Assembly (NCBI GenBank): GCA_035551995.1
Contig: DASZME010000010.1
Span: 1 to 33,635 of the forward strand
DNA: 33,635 nt
From: RYN-428 sp035551995
GTDB lineage: Bacteria; Planctomycetota; Phycisphaerae; Tepidisphaerales; Tepidisphaeraceae
Reading direction: 5' to 3'
The notes below the pieces were generated by a model. That model made no database searches. It was not told where the DNA came from and saw nothing but the letters and a program-made list of their open reading frames with translations. Shown piece after piece: positions 10,090 to 17,230 of this stretch. Numbering within the stretch: the first letter of the stretch is position 1; each line of letters opens with the position of its first letter. Both the position numbers and the translations under genes were made by a program.

Positions 10090-11052
10090 TCAGACCGACG
10101 CCATGATCTGATCCGTTATCGTTTGCACGAGTGTTTCCATGTCCGCTTCGCTGTAGTTGCCGTGCGGGACCAGCGAATGGATGGCTTGTTCCATCGGCGA
10201 CCCCTGCACCGCCGTGTGGGGTCGAACTTCCGACCCGGCCGACGGCGCGGGCGCGGTCCCGCCATCCACGGCAACGCGCCCTTTGCGGCCCACTTCCGAA
10301 TTCACCCGGCTGATAAAATCCGTGTTGCACGTGAGGCCCGTGCCGCCCTCTTTCAATCGCGGCTCGTCCAAGCCAAAACGCACCTTCAACTCCAATAGCT
10401 CCTTCATCTCCTTCGAATCCAGCGGGCGGATGTTTCCGATCTGCTTGGCCAGAATCAAAATCCGCGAATACGCATCGACGATTTCCAGCTTGTAATAGGC
10501 GCCGTCCAGATCCTTGTCGAAGGTGACGGTCCCGTGATTTTGCAGCAGGATCGTGTTGGAATCCTTCACGTACGGAAGGATCGATTCGCCAAGCCGGGTA
10601 TCGCCGGGCGTTACATACTTCGCCGTCTTCACCGCGCCCAGGAACACCTCGGCTTCCGGATGGATGCAGGTGGGCAGATCGACGTTGGCGATCGCGAACG
10701 CCGTCGCGTGCGGCGGATGGCTGTGAACGACCGCCTTCACGTCCGGCCGGGCCTTGTAGATCGCCAGGTGAAGCAGCATTTCGCTGGTGCGCTTGCGCTT
10801 GCCGCCGATCTGTTTGCCGTCGATGTCGGTGACGCAGATGTCGTCGGGCTTGAGAAAACCCTTGGAAATTCCCGTCGGCGTGCAGAGCACGCGATTCTCG
10901 CCGATGCGATAGGAATGGTTCCCCTCATTGCCGGCGCAGAATCCTTTCAGCCAGATGCGCCGGCCGATTTCGCACATCTGCTCCTTGATCTTGAACTCCG
11001 ATACGTAGACGTTGCCGTTGCTCGTCGCGCTGCCGTTTGCACCGTATGCCAT
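10090..11052 (-). CDS. Class II aldolase of the L-fuculose/L-rhamnulose-1-phosphate type, BMC-targeted
   Basis: A 320-residue zinc aldolase of the FucA/AraD family that should cleave a 6-deoxy-ketose 1-phosphate to DHAP and L-lactaldehyde. Motifs: GNHSYRIGENRVLCTPTG near residue 45, the catalytic Glu in TSEMLLHLAIY, the zinc ligands in VVHSHPPHATAF and the third zinc histidine in LLQNHGTV. The catalytic domain ends near residue 245. A Gly/Ala/Pro linker follows, then SEADMETLVQTITDQIM at the C-terminus, a predicted amphipathic helix of encapsulation-peptide type. A C-terminal peptide on this aldolase agrees with what is known for the planctomycete BMC. The ATG at 11052 has GAAAGG rather far upstream. 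This is the signature enzyme of the compartment. Fuculose- versus rhamnulose-phosphate preference cannot be decided here. Confidence 0.92.
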   Translation of the reverse strand: MAYGANGSATSNGNVYVSEFKIKEQMCEIGRRIWLKGFCAGNEGNHSYRIGENRVLCTPTGISKGFLKPDDICVTDIDGKQIGGKRKRTSEMLLHLAIYKARPDVKAVVHSHPPHATAFAIANVDLPTCIHPEAEVFLGAVKTAKYVTPGDTRLGESILPYVKDSNTILLQNHGTVTFDKDLDGAYYKLEIVDAYSRILILAKQIGNIRPLDSKEMKELLELKVRFGLDEPRLKEGGTGLTCNTDFISRVNSEVGRKGRVAVDGGTAPAPSAGSEVRPHTAVQGSPMEQAIHSLVPHGNYSEADMETLVQTITDQIMASV

Positions 11053-11071
11053 GGGAAAACCAACCTTTCAA

Positions 11072-11365
11072 TTACACTTTTGAATCGACGACAACATGAT
11101 CCAATATCGCCGCGTTGTAGGCGTCCAGCGGGACCCGCTTCTCCGGCCAAAACGGCTGGCACGCCTCGCGGCTCTCCGTGAAAGCGATCATCTCGCCCTC
11201 GCCGGCGCCGAGGTTGTCGTAGGCCACCAAGTATTCGCCGGTTTTTCGCGGCTGACCCGCCAGCGAAAAACGATCCTGAACCTCCACGATCAAAAAACGG
11301 CCGCCGACCAGCGTCGGGTAAATCGATCCCAGCGTAACCCGGCCAACCACTTTGCCTATCCGCAT
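11072..11365 (-). CDS. BMC-P shell pentamer protein (EutN/CcmL family), copy 1
   Basis: A 97-residue vertex protein. It has the family pattern MRIGKVVGRVTLGSIYPTLVGGRFLIVEVQ, an exposed loop with LVAYDNLGAGEGEMIAFTESREA, and the closing AYNAAILDHVVVD. Pentamers of this family cap the twelve vertices of the shell. The frame extends upstream, but the ATG at 11365 starts the canonical domain and overlaps the end of the RpiB-like gene by 10 bases, suggesting translational coupling. It differs from the other two BMC-P copies in having FTESREACQPFW where they have the GS-S-AR-type motif. Confidence 0.93.
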   Translation of the reverse strand: MRIGKVVGRVTLGSIYPTLVGGRFLIVEVQDRFSLAGQPRKTGEYLVAYDNLGAGEGEMIAFTESREACQPFWPEKRVPLDAYNAAILDHVVVDSKV

Positions 11366-12069
11366 TTTGCAAACTCCTCGATCTGCCGCTTCACCTCGTC
11401 CGACAGCGTTCGCGGCGCCCTCAGAAAACGAGAAAGCATGTTGCGGATCTGTGGAAGGGTTTTGTGCGGATATTCGACGATCAATACATTGGCGGCGACC
11501 TGCGTAATGCCCTGCTCGACCGACTCCAGGCAGGCGCCCAGAACCGCCCGCAGCGACGGGCAACGATTCGCATAGACGATCGCCTGCGCGGCGCTTTGAA
11601 CGAGAAGAACGCCGCCGACGACCTTTGCGCTCTTCACGTCGGCGGCCAGCGCTTTAACCACCGAGACGATCTGCGTCGGATGCGCTTTGATGTTGCTCGC
11701 CCGGAGCGCGGCCTGTTTTTCTTCGGCCACGACAGCCGCCTTCGCGGGGCCGCACGGACCATCGCACCACCAGACGTAAGGAAGGCCGGGCGAAACGGAG
11801 CTTGGCGCGATCGGCGCCGGGCCGGCGCCGTGGACGGTTTGGCGCGCGTCGGCGCCGGCGTCTTGCGACGCCGACCCTGCGGCGCTCGAAATTCGCGCCG
11901 TCGTTCCGCCGGTCGGCGCCGACACTTCCGCGTATCCCAACACCAGCTTGCGGGCGCGGACAAAATCAGCCGCCAGCGGCGTAAGGCGGGCGCGGTAGGG
12001 GAGCGTGACATGGCCATTGCCGCCTTCGCTCTTGTGGAGGTCTTCGAGTTGTCGGGCCGTGATGAACAC
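11356..12069 (-). CDS. BMC-operon protein with RpiB/LacA-like C-terminal domain lacking the catalytic motif
   Basis: A 237-residue protein. Residues 1-45 (ITARQLEDLH, then LPYRARLTPLAADFV) resemble the short N-terminal motif found on several BMC proteins such as EutT-like ones. Residues 46-95 are an Ala/Gly/Ser/Pro-rich linker, followed by WWCDGPCG with two cysteines. Residues about 125-235 resemble sugar-phosphate isomerase RpiB/LacA: GGVLLVQSAAQAIVYANRCP, SLRAVLGACLESVEQGITQV and ANVLIVEY align in order with the RpiB strand, the SIAANKxPGIRAA-like loop and the NDANVLVLG segment. RpiB's catalytic CGTG motif is replaced by VQSAAQ, so isomerase activity is doubtful. The GTG start at 12069 is inferred. 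It lies between a membrane protein and a BMC-P gene. Confidence 0.72.
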   Translation of the reverse strand: MFITARQLEDLHKSEGGNGHVTLPYRARLTPLAADFVRARKLVLGYAEVSAPTGGTTARISSAAGSASQDAGADARQTVHGAGPAPIAPSSVSPGLPYVWWCDGPCGPAKAAVVAEEKQAALRASNIKAHPTQIVSVVKALAADVKSAKVVGGVLLVQSAAQAIVYANRCPSLRAVLGACLESVEQGITQVAANVLIVEYPHKTLPQIRNMLSRFLRAPRTLSDEVKRQIEEFAKCG

Positions 12070-12075
12070 GATGAC

Positions 12076-12297
12076 TCAACCTTTTTTTGCAAGCCGCAAC
12101 AGCGTCGAAACGATCAATCCGCCCACGCCGACAAACGTGACGCCCACGCGAAACAGCCGCATCTGCGTTCCACCCGTCCCGCCCTGGGTGAACCACATGA
12201 CCAGCGCCATGATCGCCACCAGCGCAAAGCCCACCTGCAACTTCGCGAGCGGCTCGGGCTGCCAGGGCTTTGAATCTTTCATCGCCGTTTGTTTCAC
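12076..12297 (-). CDS. Small two-helix membrane protein in the BMC operon
   Basis: A 68-73-residue protein with two predicted transmembrane helices, LQVGFALVAIMALVMWF and LFRVGVTFVGVGGLIVSTLL, joined by a Gly/Thr-rich turn. A short polar N-terminus and a basic C-terminus (RLAKKG) flank them. The first start, a GTG at 12297, overlaps the stop of the upstream BMC-P gene as GTGA. An ATG at 12282 gives the 68-residue form. Neither has a strong ribosome binding site, so coupling to the upstream gene is likely. BMC shell and lumen proteins are soluble, so an integral membrane protein here is unexpected. Transport, membrane anchoring or sensing are all possible. Confidence 0.7.
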   Translation of the reverse strand: MKQTAMKDSKPWQPEPLAKLQVGFALVAIMALVMWFTQGGTGGTQMRLFRVGVTFVGVGGLIVSTLLRLAKKG

Positions 12298-12551
12298 TCG
12301 TCAACGATCCCGATCACGAAAATTCGCACCGGCGTTTTTTCGTCATTCACGTATTCCCGGGCGGCTTTTCCGTCCAGGTTTAATATCACCAGCTGCCCCG
12401 TTCCCGTTCCCATCTTGTCCACGGCAAGAACCGGATCGGCCTCCGGCAACTTCGTCGGTCCCAGCGGCTGCACCAGCGCCAACCGCCAACCGTTCAACGA
12501 CCGGTGCTTGATCGTCGATGTCGCGTGACCGATGACTCTTCCCCATTGCAT
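12294..12551 (-). CDS. BMC-P shell pentamer protein (EutN/CcmL family), copy 2
   Basis: An 85-residue vertex protein. MQWGRVIGHATSTIKHRSLNGWRLALVQPL is the usual first beta hairpin, followed by DPVLAVDKMGTGTGQLVILNLDGKAARE and the closing TPVRIFVIGIVDE. The ATG at 12551 is chosen because it begins the domain and has AGAGGA 8 bases upstream. The longer frame adds 12 unrelated residues. Its stop overlaps the start of the small membrane protein gene by 4 bases. A short imperfect hairpin (12588-12613) separates it from the aldehyde dehydrogenase gene. Confidence 0.93.
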   Translation of the reverse strand: MQWGRVIGHATSTIKHRSLNGWRLALVQPLGPTKLPEADPVLAVDKMGTGTGQLVILNLDGKAAREYVNDEKTPVRIFVIGIVDE

Positions 12552-12618
12552 GAACGCATTCCTCTGAAACGCATGACCTTCGCCCAAAGCCCACGGTGCT
12601 TTCGCGGTGGGTTGGAAG

Positions 12619-14136
12619 TCAAATCGTCCGCATCGCTCCCGAAATCATCACGCGCCGATATCGCGTAAACGTCAGGGGATTGGTAATCCCCTCGCCCGTC
12701 GGCGTCGCGATGCTGTAGCTCAAATATCCCTGCCCGCCCAATCCCAAACCGGCGCCGCAAGGGCCATTCGCCACAAACACCGTTGTATTCGCCCGGCGGG
12801 CAAACCGGGTGATCGTCTCCAGATTCCGGCTATGGATCAGAGCCGTGTGCCGATACCCATGCTCGCTTTCGATGGCCAGGTCGATCGCCTCGCTCACGTC
12901 TTTCACGCGAACGAACGGAACGAACGGCATCATCTGCTCTTCCTGCACAAACGGATGAGCGAAATCCGTTTCGCCGAAAAGCAACTGCGTCGTCGGCGGA
13001 ACCCGCACGCCCGCCGCTTCCGCCAGCACGCTCGCGTCCTTCCCGACCAAATCCTTGGAAACGTGCGGCTTGTTGTCTTTGGGGTCGAACTTGAACGCCA
13101 CCTTCGTCAGCGCTTCGATCTGCGAGCGATTGAGCATATATCCGCCGTTGCGCTCCATCTGCTCCATCAACTTATCGAAGACGCTCTCGACGGCAAAAAC
13201 TTGCTTCTCCCCGATGCACAGCAAGTTATTATCATACGCTCCCCCCTTGACGATCGAAGCGGCGGCGTTCTTCAGGCAGGCCGTCTCGTCCACCACCACC
13301 GGCGGATTTCCCGGCCCGGCCACGATCGCTCGCTTGCGCGCATGCAGCGCCGCCCGCGCCACCGCCGGGCCGCCCGTCACCACCAGCAGCGGGATATCGC
13401 GGTGATTGAAAATCTCGTTAGCGGTCTCGAGCGTCGGCGGAACGACCATCGTGATGAGATGCTCGATGCCAAACTTCGCCGCGATCCGCTTGTTGTATTC
13501 GCGCACGGCAATCGCCGCACAATTCACGCCGCTGGGGTGGGCGTTGGCCAGCAGGCTGTTGCCGGCGGCGATCATGTTGATGGCGTTGGCCGAAAGCGTG
13601 GGAACGCTATGCGTGACGGGCGTAACGATTCCAATGACGCCAAACGGCGCGAATTCTTCCAGACACAGGCCGTTGCTGCCGCTGTAGGCGTTGGTTTTCA
13701 GGAACTCGACGCCGGGGACCAGTTCGAGGATCTGGAGTTTTTCGATCTTGTGATCGAGCCGGCCGATCTTGGTCTCTTCGAGCTCGATTCGGCCCCAGGT
13801 CTCGGCGTTTTCCTTCGCGGTACTTTTTATCAGCTTGACGATCTGATCGCGTTCGTCCATCGACAGCCTGGCGAGCTTTAATTGTGCTTCGCCGGCGGCC
13901 GCGACGGCGTCGTTGACCGATCCGATGATTCCGAACTGGCCGACGGGAACCGAAACGCCGTGCGGGTGGCGCTCGGCCTCGCGTCGCTTGGACTCGTTGG
14001 CGGCCGCGTCTTCGCCGGCGCGGACGCCGGGATGACGTGAGCCGGCGTGATGCCCGCCGCCGTTGCCGCTGGGGGTCTTGGCGCTGAGCCGTTTCATCAC
14101 CTCGGCGACCACGTCTTGAACAAGTGTTTGGTTCAT
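12619..14136 (-). CDS. CoA-acylating aldehyde dehydrogenase (PduP/EutE-like), BMC-targeted
   Basis: A 505-residue enzyme that should oxidise L-lactaldehyde to lactyl-CoA with NAD and CoA. The first 18 residues (NQTLVQDVVAEVMKRLSAK) are an amphipathic helix followed by a Gly/His/Arg-rich linker to about residue 60, the typical N-terminal encapsulation peptide. The catalytic domain has PVGQFGIIGSVNDAVAAA, FGVIGIVTPVTHSVPTL, LLVVTGGPAVARAAL and the catalytic Cys in DNNLLCIGEKQVF, within the PduP/EutE family rather than the hydrolytic ALDH branch. The length is slightly greater than PduP. The ATG at 14136 lacks a near Shine-Dalgarno sequence but is the only start that keeps the targeting helix. 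It pairs functionally with PduL and the acyl kinase. Confidence 0.93.
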   Translation of the reverse strand: MNQTLVQDVVAEVMKRLSAKTPSGNGGGHHAGSRHPGVRAGEDAAANESKRREAERHPHGVSVPVGQFGIIGSVNDAVAAAGEAQLKLARLSMDERDQIVKLIKSTAKENAETWGRIELEETKIGRLDHKIEKLQILELVPGVEFLKTNAYSGSNGLCLEEFAPFGVIGIVTPVTHSVPTLSANAINMIAAGNSLLANAHPSGVNCAAIAVREYNKRIAAKFGIEHLITMVVPPTLETANEIFNHRDIPLLVVTGGPAVARAALHARKRAIVAGPGNPPVVVDETACLKNAAASIVKGGAYDNNLLCIGEKQVFAVESVFDKLMEQMERNGGYMLNRSQIEALTKVAFKFDPKDNKPHVSKDLVGKDASVLAEAAGVRVPPTTQLLFGETDFAHPFVQEEQMMPFVPFVRVKDVSEAIDLAIESEHGYRHTALIHSRNLETITRFARRANTTVFVANGPCGAGLGLGGQGYLSYSIATPTGEGITNPLTFTRYRRVMISGAMRTI

Positions 14137-14188
14137 GGGTGTTGTGCATTATCCTGGCGACGGTTCCTTCACCACAATTTTTCCGCGT

Positions 14189-14231
14189 CGATCGACCTCG
14201 TTTAGCGGGCCACATCTCAATCGGTCGATCG
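14189..14231. other. Hairpin with a REP-like fragment in its loop
   Basis: CGATCGACC (14189-14197) and GGTCGATCG (14223-14231) form a perfect 9-bp stem. The 25-base loop contains TCGTTTAGCGGGCC, a broken piece of the REP-like head. It lies between the BMC-P copy 3 stop and the aldehyde dehydrogenase start. Confidence 0.55.
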
Positions 14232-14236
14232 CGGGA

Positions 14237-14557
14237 TCAACCGGCTTGATAAAAGGTCTTGCCTCCGAATTCCGCCGTATCGACGATACCCACGATGACG
14301 GCGTCCGCCGGAAGATTCTTCGTCTGCTCGGTCATCCGTGCGCTGGAGCCCTGCACGACCAGGACCAGTTGCCCTTCGCCCGCTCCAACGGCATCGATGG
14401 CGACAATCGCCCGCCCGGTGTTCCCAAGAGAAGCGGGGGCCTTGGTAGCTTCGTCATATTTGACCGCCAGCGGCTCGACGACGAACAGCTTTTGGCCGTT
14501 CAGCGTCTTGTCCTTCTGCGTCGCCACGACGTGGCCGGTTATCCTGGCTAGAAACAT
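14237..14557 (-). CDS. BMC-P shell pentamer protein (EutN/CcmL family), copy 3
   Basis: A 106-residue vertex protein and the most canonical of the three. MFLARITGHVVATQKDKTLNGQKLFVVEPL opens it, followed by RAIVAIDAVGAGEGQLVLVVQGSSAR and ADAVIVGIVDTAEF. A slightly long loop (KYDEATKAPASLGNTG) sits between the first strands. The ATG at 14557 has GGAG 7 bases upstream. Three different BMC-P genes in one operon is typical for the planctomycete compartment. Confidence 0.95.
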   Translation of the reverse strand: MFLARITGHVVATQKDKTLNGQKLFVVEPLAVKYDEATKAPASLGNTGRAIVAIDAVGAGEGQLVLVVQGSSARMTEQTKNLPADAVIVGIVDTAEFGGKTFYQAG

Positions 14558-14627
14558 GCGTCGCTCCGCTTGGAAATTCGGGCGTAAATCCGAAACCTGA
14601 AATCGGAAGTCCGAATGCGTTAGAATA

Positions 14628-14724
14628 ATGATGAGTGATGACTGAAACGTGATGGATATTTCGTCCTATCACGTTTCAGGGTTATCACACGTCCTTCTCT
14701 CACGCTTCAGTCATTACGCATCAT
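14628..14724. repeat. Nested inverted repeat (TGACTGAAACGTGAT family)
   Basis: CTGAAACGTGAT (14642-14653) and ATCACGTTTCAG (14668-14679) form a perfect 12-bp stem with a 14-base loop. The longer arm 14628-14653 also matches the reverse complement of 14699-14724 with four mismatches in 26. It occupies the gap between BMC-H copy 3 and BMC-P copy 3 in the operon. No second copy is seen in the window. Confidence 0.75.
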
Positions 14725-14754
14725 GCCTTTTCGGATTTCACGCCCTCGGGGCTT

Positions 14755-15024
14755 TCATCCCATTTTCGCCACGTCCGGATTCGGACGCGGAATCACATGG
14801 ACGGAGACGATCTCTCCCACGCGCCCGCCCGCCTCGGCGCCGGCGTCGACGGCGGCGCGAACGGCGGCGACGTCACCCCGGAGGGTGATCGCGACCAACC
14901 CGCTGCCGACCATATGCTTCTCGACGAACTGAACGTTCGCCGCCTTCAGAGCCGCATCGAGCGCCTCGACGGCGGCCACGATGCCCTTGGTTTCGATCAA
15001 TCCGATTGCTTCACTGGATGCCAT
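14755..15024 (-). CDS. BMC-H shell hexamer protein, copy 3
   Basis: An 89-residue single-BMC-domain protein. SSEAIGLIETKGIVAAVEALDAALKAANV is the first strand-helix unit. GSGLVAITLRGDVAAVRAAVDAGAEAGGRVG contains the pore-forming region, with GSGL at the expected pore-loop position. VSVHVIPRPNPDVAK closes the domain. Hexamers of this type tile the shell facets. The ATG at 15024 has TTGGAG 7 bases upstream. It is the shortest of the three BMC-H copies and lacks a C-terminal extension. Confidence 0.96.
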   Translation of the reverse strand: MASSEAIGLIETKGIVAAVEALDAALKAANVQFVEKHMVGSGLVAITLRGDVAAVRAAVDAGAEAGGRVGEIVSVHVIPRPNPDVAKMG

Positions 15025-15039
15025 TGGGTCTCCAAAAAA

Positions 15040-15232
15040 TTAGTTGCCAGTTGTTAGTTGCCAGTTGCCAGGAAAAAAGAAGCAAGCCGCCGGGAAAATA
15101 AGTTGCCGGTCGTTAGTGGCCAGCGGACGCTGGGAATAAAATACTTGTGGCAAGACGCCGTTAAATTCGAACATCTCTGCATCTTGCGTTTGCATTTCTA
15201 CTGGCATCTGGCAACTAACAACTGGCAACTTA
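15040..15232. repeat. TTGCCAGTTGTTAG inverted pair between BMC-H and acyl kinase genes
   Basis: The arm 15041-15071 (TAGTTGCCAGTTGTTAGTTG and on) matches the reverse complement of 15200-15230 with one or two mismatches over 31 bp. A partial third copy (AGTTGCCGGTCGTTAGTGGC) starts at 15101. The right arm ends at the kinase stop codon (15230-15232). A TTGCATTT box precedes the right arm, as in the pair at 17231. Confidence 0.88.
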
Positions 15233-16345
15233 TTCCTTCTTCAGCGCCGCAGTCGTCAGTCTGGCGACGATCAATTCTTCATTCGTCGGCACGATCCAAA
15301 TTTGCGTGCGGCTCTGATCGGCGCTGATTTTTGCCTCTTTGCCGCGCACGCTGTTTTTCTCGAGGTCCAGATCGATCCCGGCCCATTGCATATTCTTGCA
15401 GACGGCCCGCCTGATCGCGGCGCCGTTTTCTCCGATGCCGCCGGTGAAGACCAGCACGTCGCAACCGCCCAGCGCGACCAGATACGATCCGACGTAATGG
15501 CGGATCGATTCGACGAAAGCGTCGATCGCCAACTGGGCGCGGGCGTTTCCTTCCCCGGCCGCCTTTTCGACGTCGCGCATATCGACCGACACGCCGGACA
15601 TGCCGAGCATGCCGCCTTCCTTGCCGAGCCGGCGGAAAATCTCTTCGAGCGTCAGGCCTTGTTTCGTCAGCTTCAGCAGTGCGAAGGTATCGAAATCGCC
15701 GACGCGGTTATTATGCGGAACGCCGGACTGCGCGGTCATGCCGAAGGAATTGGCGACGCTTTTGCCCTCATCGATGGCCGTGATCGAGCACGATCCGCCG
15801 AGGTGGCACGAAATGACGCGCCTGCAATTTTCCGCGCCGACCAATTCCGGAACGCGCGTCGCGATATAGCGGTGGCTTGCGCCATGGAAGCCATATCGGC
15901 GGATGCCGAGTTTTTCGGTCCATTCATGCGGAATGGCATATATTTGCCGGGCCGGCGGGATGGTCTGATGGAACGCGGTTTCAAACGCCGCCACTTGCGG
16001 AACGCCCGGCAGCTTCTCGCGAAACGCCCGCATCGCCGCGATGTACGGCGGATTATGCCCGGGCGCCACGTCGGCAAATTCCTCCATCACCGCGATCACG
16101 TCGTCGGTCACGCGCACGGCCCCGGAAATCGGCCCGCCATGCACCGCCTTAAATCCGATGGCGTCGGGAACGCGGCCAATGTCCTTCAGGATCACGTCGA
16201 TGGCATCGCCATGATTTTTCAAAGGGGAATCGGCCTGCCCGATCCGTTCATACCCGCCGCGCGTAATCTCCTCGCCGTCCATGGACATGTCCAGAAGCTT
16301 ATATTTAAAGCTGGTCGATCCGAGATTGGCGACGAGGACGATCAT
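15230..16345 (-). CDS. ackA: Acetate/propionate kinase-family acyl kinase (predicted lactyl-phosphate kinase)
   Basis: A 371-residue ASKHA-fold kinase, about 30 residues shorter than typical AckA. It should convert acyl-phosphate plus ADP to acid plus ATP, here most likely lactyl-phosphate from PduL. Visible motifs: VANLGSTSFKYKLL (Asn7), APGHNPPYI (His97), RRYGFHGASHRYIA (His154), NNRVGDFDTF (Arg214), VFTGGIGENGAAIR and PTNEEL (Glu356). Two active-site positions differ from the AckA consensus. The Arg of the usual HRVVHGG is Lys66 (GFKAVHGG), and the Asp of FDTAFHQT is Glu122 (FETAFHQT). Both are near the acyl substrate in known structures. The start ATG is at 16345. The gene is separated from the BMC-H copy 2 gene by a REP pair. 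Confidence 0.93.
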   Translation of the reverse strand: MIVLVANLGSTSFKYKLLDMSMDGEEITRGGYERIGQADSPLKNHGDAIDVILKDIGRVPDAIGFKAVHGGPISGAVRVTDDVIAVMEEFADVAPGHNPPYIAAMRAFREKLPGVPQVAAFETAFHQTIPPARQIYAIPHEWTEKLGIRRYGFHGASHRYIATRVPELVGAENCRRVISCHLGGSCSITAIDEGKSVANSFGMTAQSGVPHNNRVGDFDTFALLKLTKQGLTLEEIFRRLGKEGGMLGMSGVSVDMRDVEKAAGEGNARAQLAIDAFVESIRHYVGSYLVALGGCDVLVFTGGIGENGAAIRRAVCKNMQWAGIDLDLEKNSVRGKEAKISADQSRTQIWIVPTNEELIVARLTTAALKKE

Positions 16346-16415
16346 GGGTGAGCGTGTTGCGGTCCGACAGTTTGTTATTTCGCAAGGGCCAGAAGCGCGT
16401 TCAATGCACCGAATC

Positions 16416-16517
16416 GTTTAGCGGCCCCGCTTGCGGGGCGCGGGCCGCTGAGTCGGTTGTTGGGGCGATAATTCAATATCGCGCGCTTTGAACGCCCCGC
16501 AAGCGGGGCCGCTAAAC
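16416..16517. repeat. REP-like inverted pair C
   Basis: GTTTAGCGGCCCCGCTTGCG and on (16416-16440) and its perfect 25-bp reverse complement (16493-16517) flank a 52-base spacer. It lies within the BMC operon between the BMC-H copy 2 stop and the kinase start. Confidence 0.92.
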
Positions 16518-16538
16518 AAGGACGAACGCGCGACCCAA

Positions 16539-16847
16539 CTACAGCGATCCGCCCGTCGAACCCGCGCCGTAACCGGCGAGCAAATCCGGATGCGGACGCG
16601 CGATCACGTGCGACGCCACCAGTTCTCCCACCCGGCCCGCGGCTTCCGCGCCGGCTTCGACGGCGGCCTTCACGCTGCCCACGTCGCCGCGGACGATGGT
16701 GGTCACGAACGCGCCGCCGATCTGGATCGTCTTGACGATTTCGACATTCGCCGCTTTGGTCATCGCGTCGGTCGCTTCGACCAGCGCGACCCAACCTTTG
16801 GTTTCGATCATCCCCAGGGCGGTGCCGGTGATTCCGTTGTCTGACAT
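16539..16847 (-). CDS. BMC-H shell hexamer protein, copy 2
   Basis: A 102-residue BMC-domain protein: GTALGMIETKGWVALVEATDAMTKAANVEI, then IGGAFVTTIVRGDVGSVKAAVEAGAEAAGRVG and VASHVIARPHPDL. The pore-loop position reads IGGA rather than the GSG of the other two copies. A short Gly/Ser-rich tail follows the domain. The ATG at 16847 has AGGAG 7 bases upstream. The longer frame runs back into the previous gene and is rejected. Confidence 0.95.
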   Translation of the reverse strand: MSDNGITGTALGMIETKGWVALVEATDAMTKAANVEIVKTIQIGGAFVTTIVRGDVGSVKAAVEAGAEAAGRVGELVASHVIARPHPDLLAGYGAGSTGGSL

Positions 16848-16878
16848 GTTCAGCTCCTGATAAGTGCTTTTGGTGAAT

Positions 16879-17214
16879 TTACTTTTTTGCCGTCTCGGCG
16901 ATTCGCCCCGCGAGAATCGGAGCGGCGGCGGCGGGCTTCTTGGCCTTGGGATATACGCCGACCAGTTCATCGTGCGGCCGCGCGATGACATGCACCGCGA
17001 CCACCGAGCCCACGCGGCCCGCCGCCTCGGCGCCGGCGTCCACCGCGGCTTTCACCGCCGCCACGTCTCCCTTCACGAAGGCCGTGACCATGCCGCTGCC
17101 GGCTTTGTCCCAGCCGATCATTTCCACATTCGCCGACTTGAGCATCGCGTCCGTCCCCTCCATCAGGGCGACGAGACCTTTGCATTCCAGTAGGCCGAGC
17201 GCTTCACTTGCCAT
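16879..17214 (-). CDS. BMC-H shell hexamer protein with C-terminal extension, copy 1
   Basis: A 111-residue BMC-domain protein: SEALGLLECKGLVALMEGTDAMLKSANVEM, then AGSGMVTAFVKGDVAAVKAAVDAGAEAAGRVG and VVAVHVIARPHDEL. After the domain a basic, alanine-rich tail of about 20 residues (PKAKKPAAAAPILAGRIAE) extends it. Such tails on BMC-H proteins can contact lumen enzymes or neighbouring hexamers. The ATG at 17214 has AAAGGA about 8 bases upstream. It is the first shell gene of the operon, so probably among the most highly expressed. Confidence 0.96.
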   Translation of the reverse strand: MASEALGLLECKGLVALMEGTDAMLKSANVEMIGWDKAGSGMVTAFVKGDVAAVKAAVDAGAEAAGRVGSVVAVHVIARPHDELVGVYPKAKKPAAAAPILAGRIAETAKK

Positions 17215-17230
17215 GTTGAGATCCTTTCGG

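Noticed and set aside
12607..13881. 424-residue plus-strand frame opposite the aldehyde dehydrogenase
   Set aside because: Shadow frame. The minus-strand gene has all family motifs.
16848..16991. N-terminal extension of BMC-H copy 2
   Set aside because: It overlaps the preceding BMC-H gene in another frame. The ATG at 16847 has AGGAG and starts the domain.
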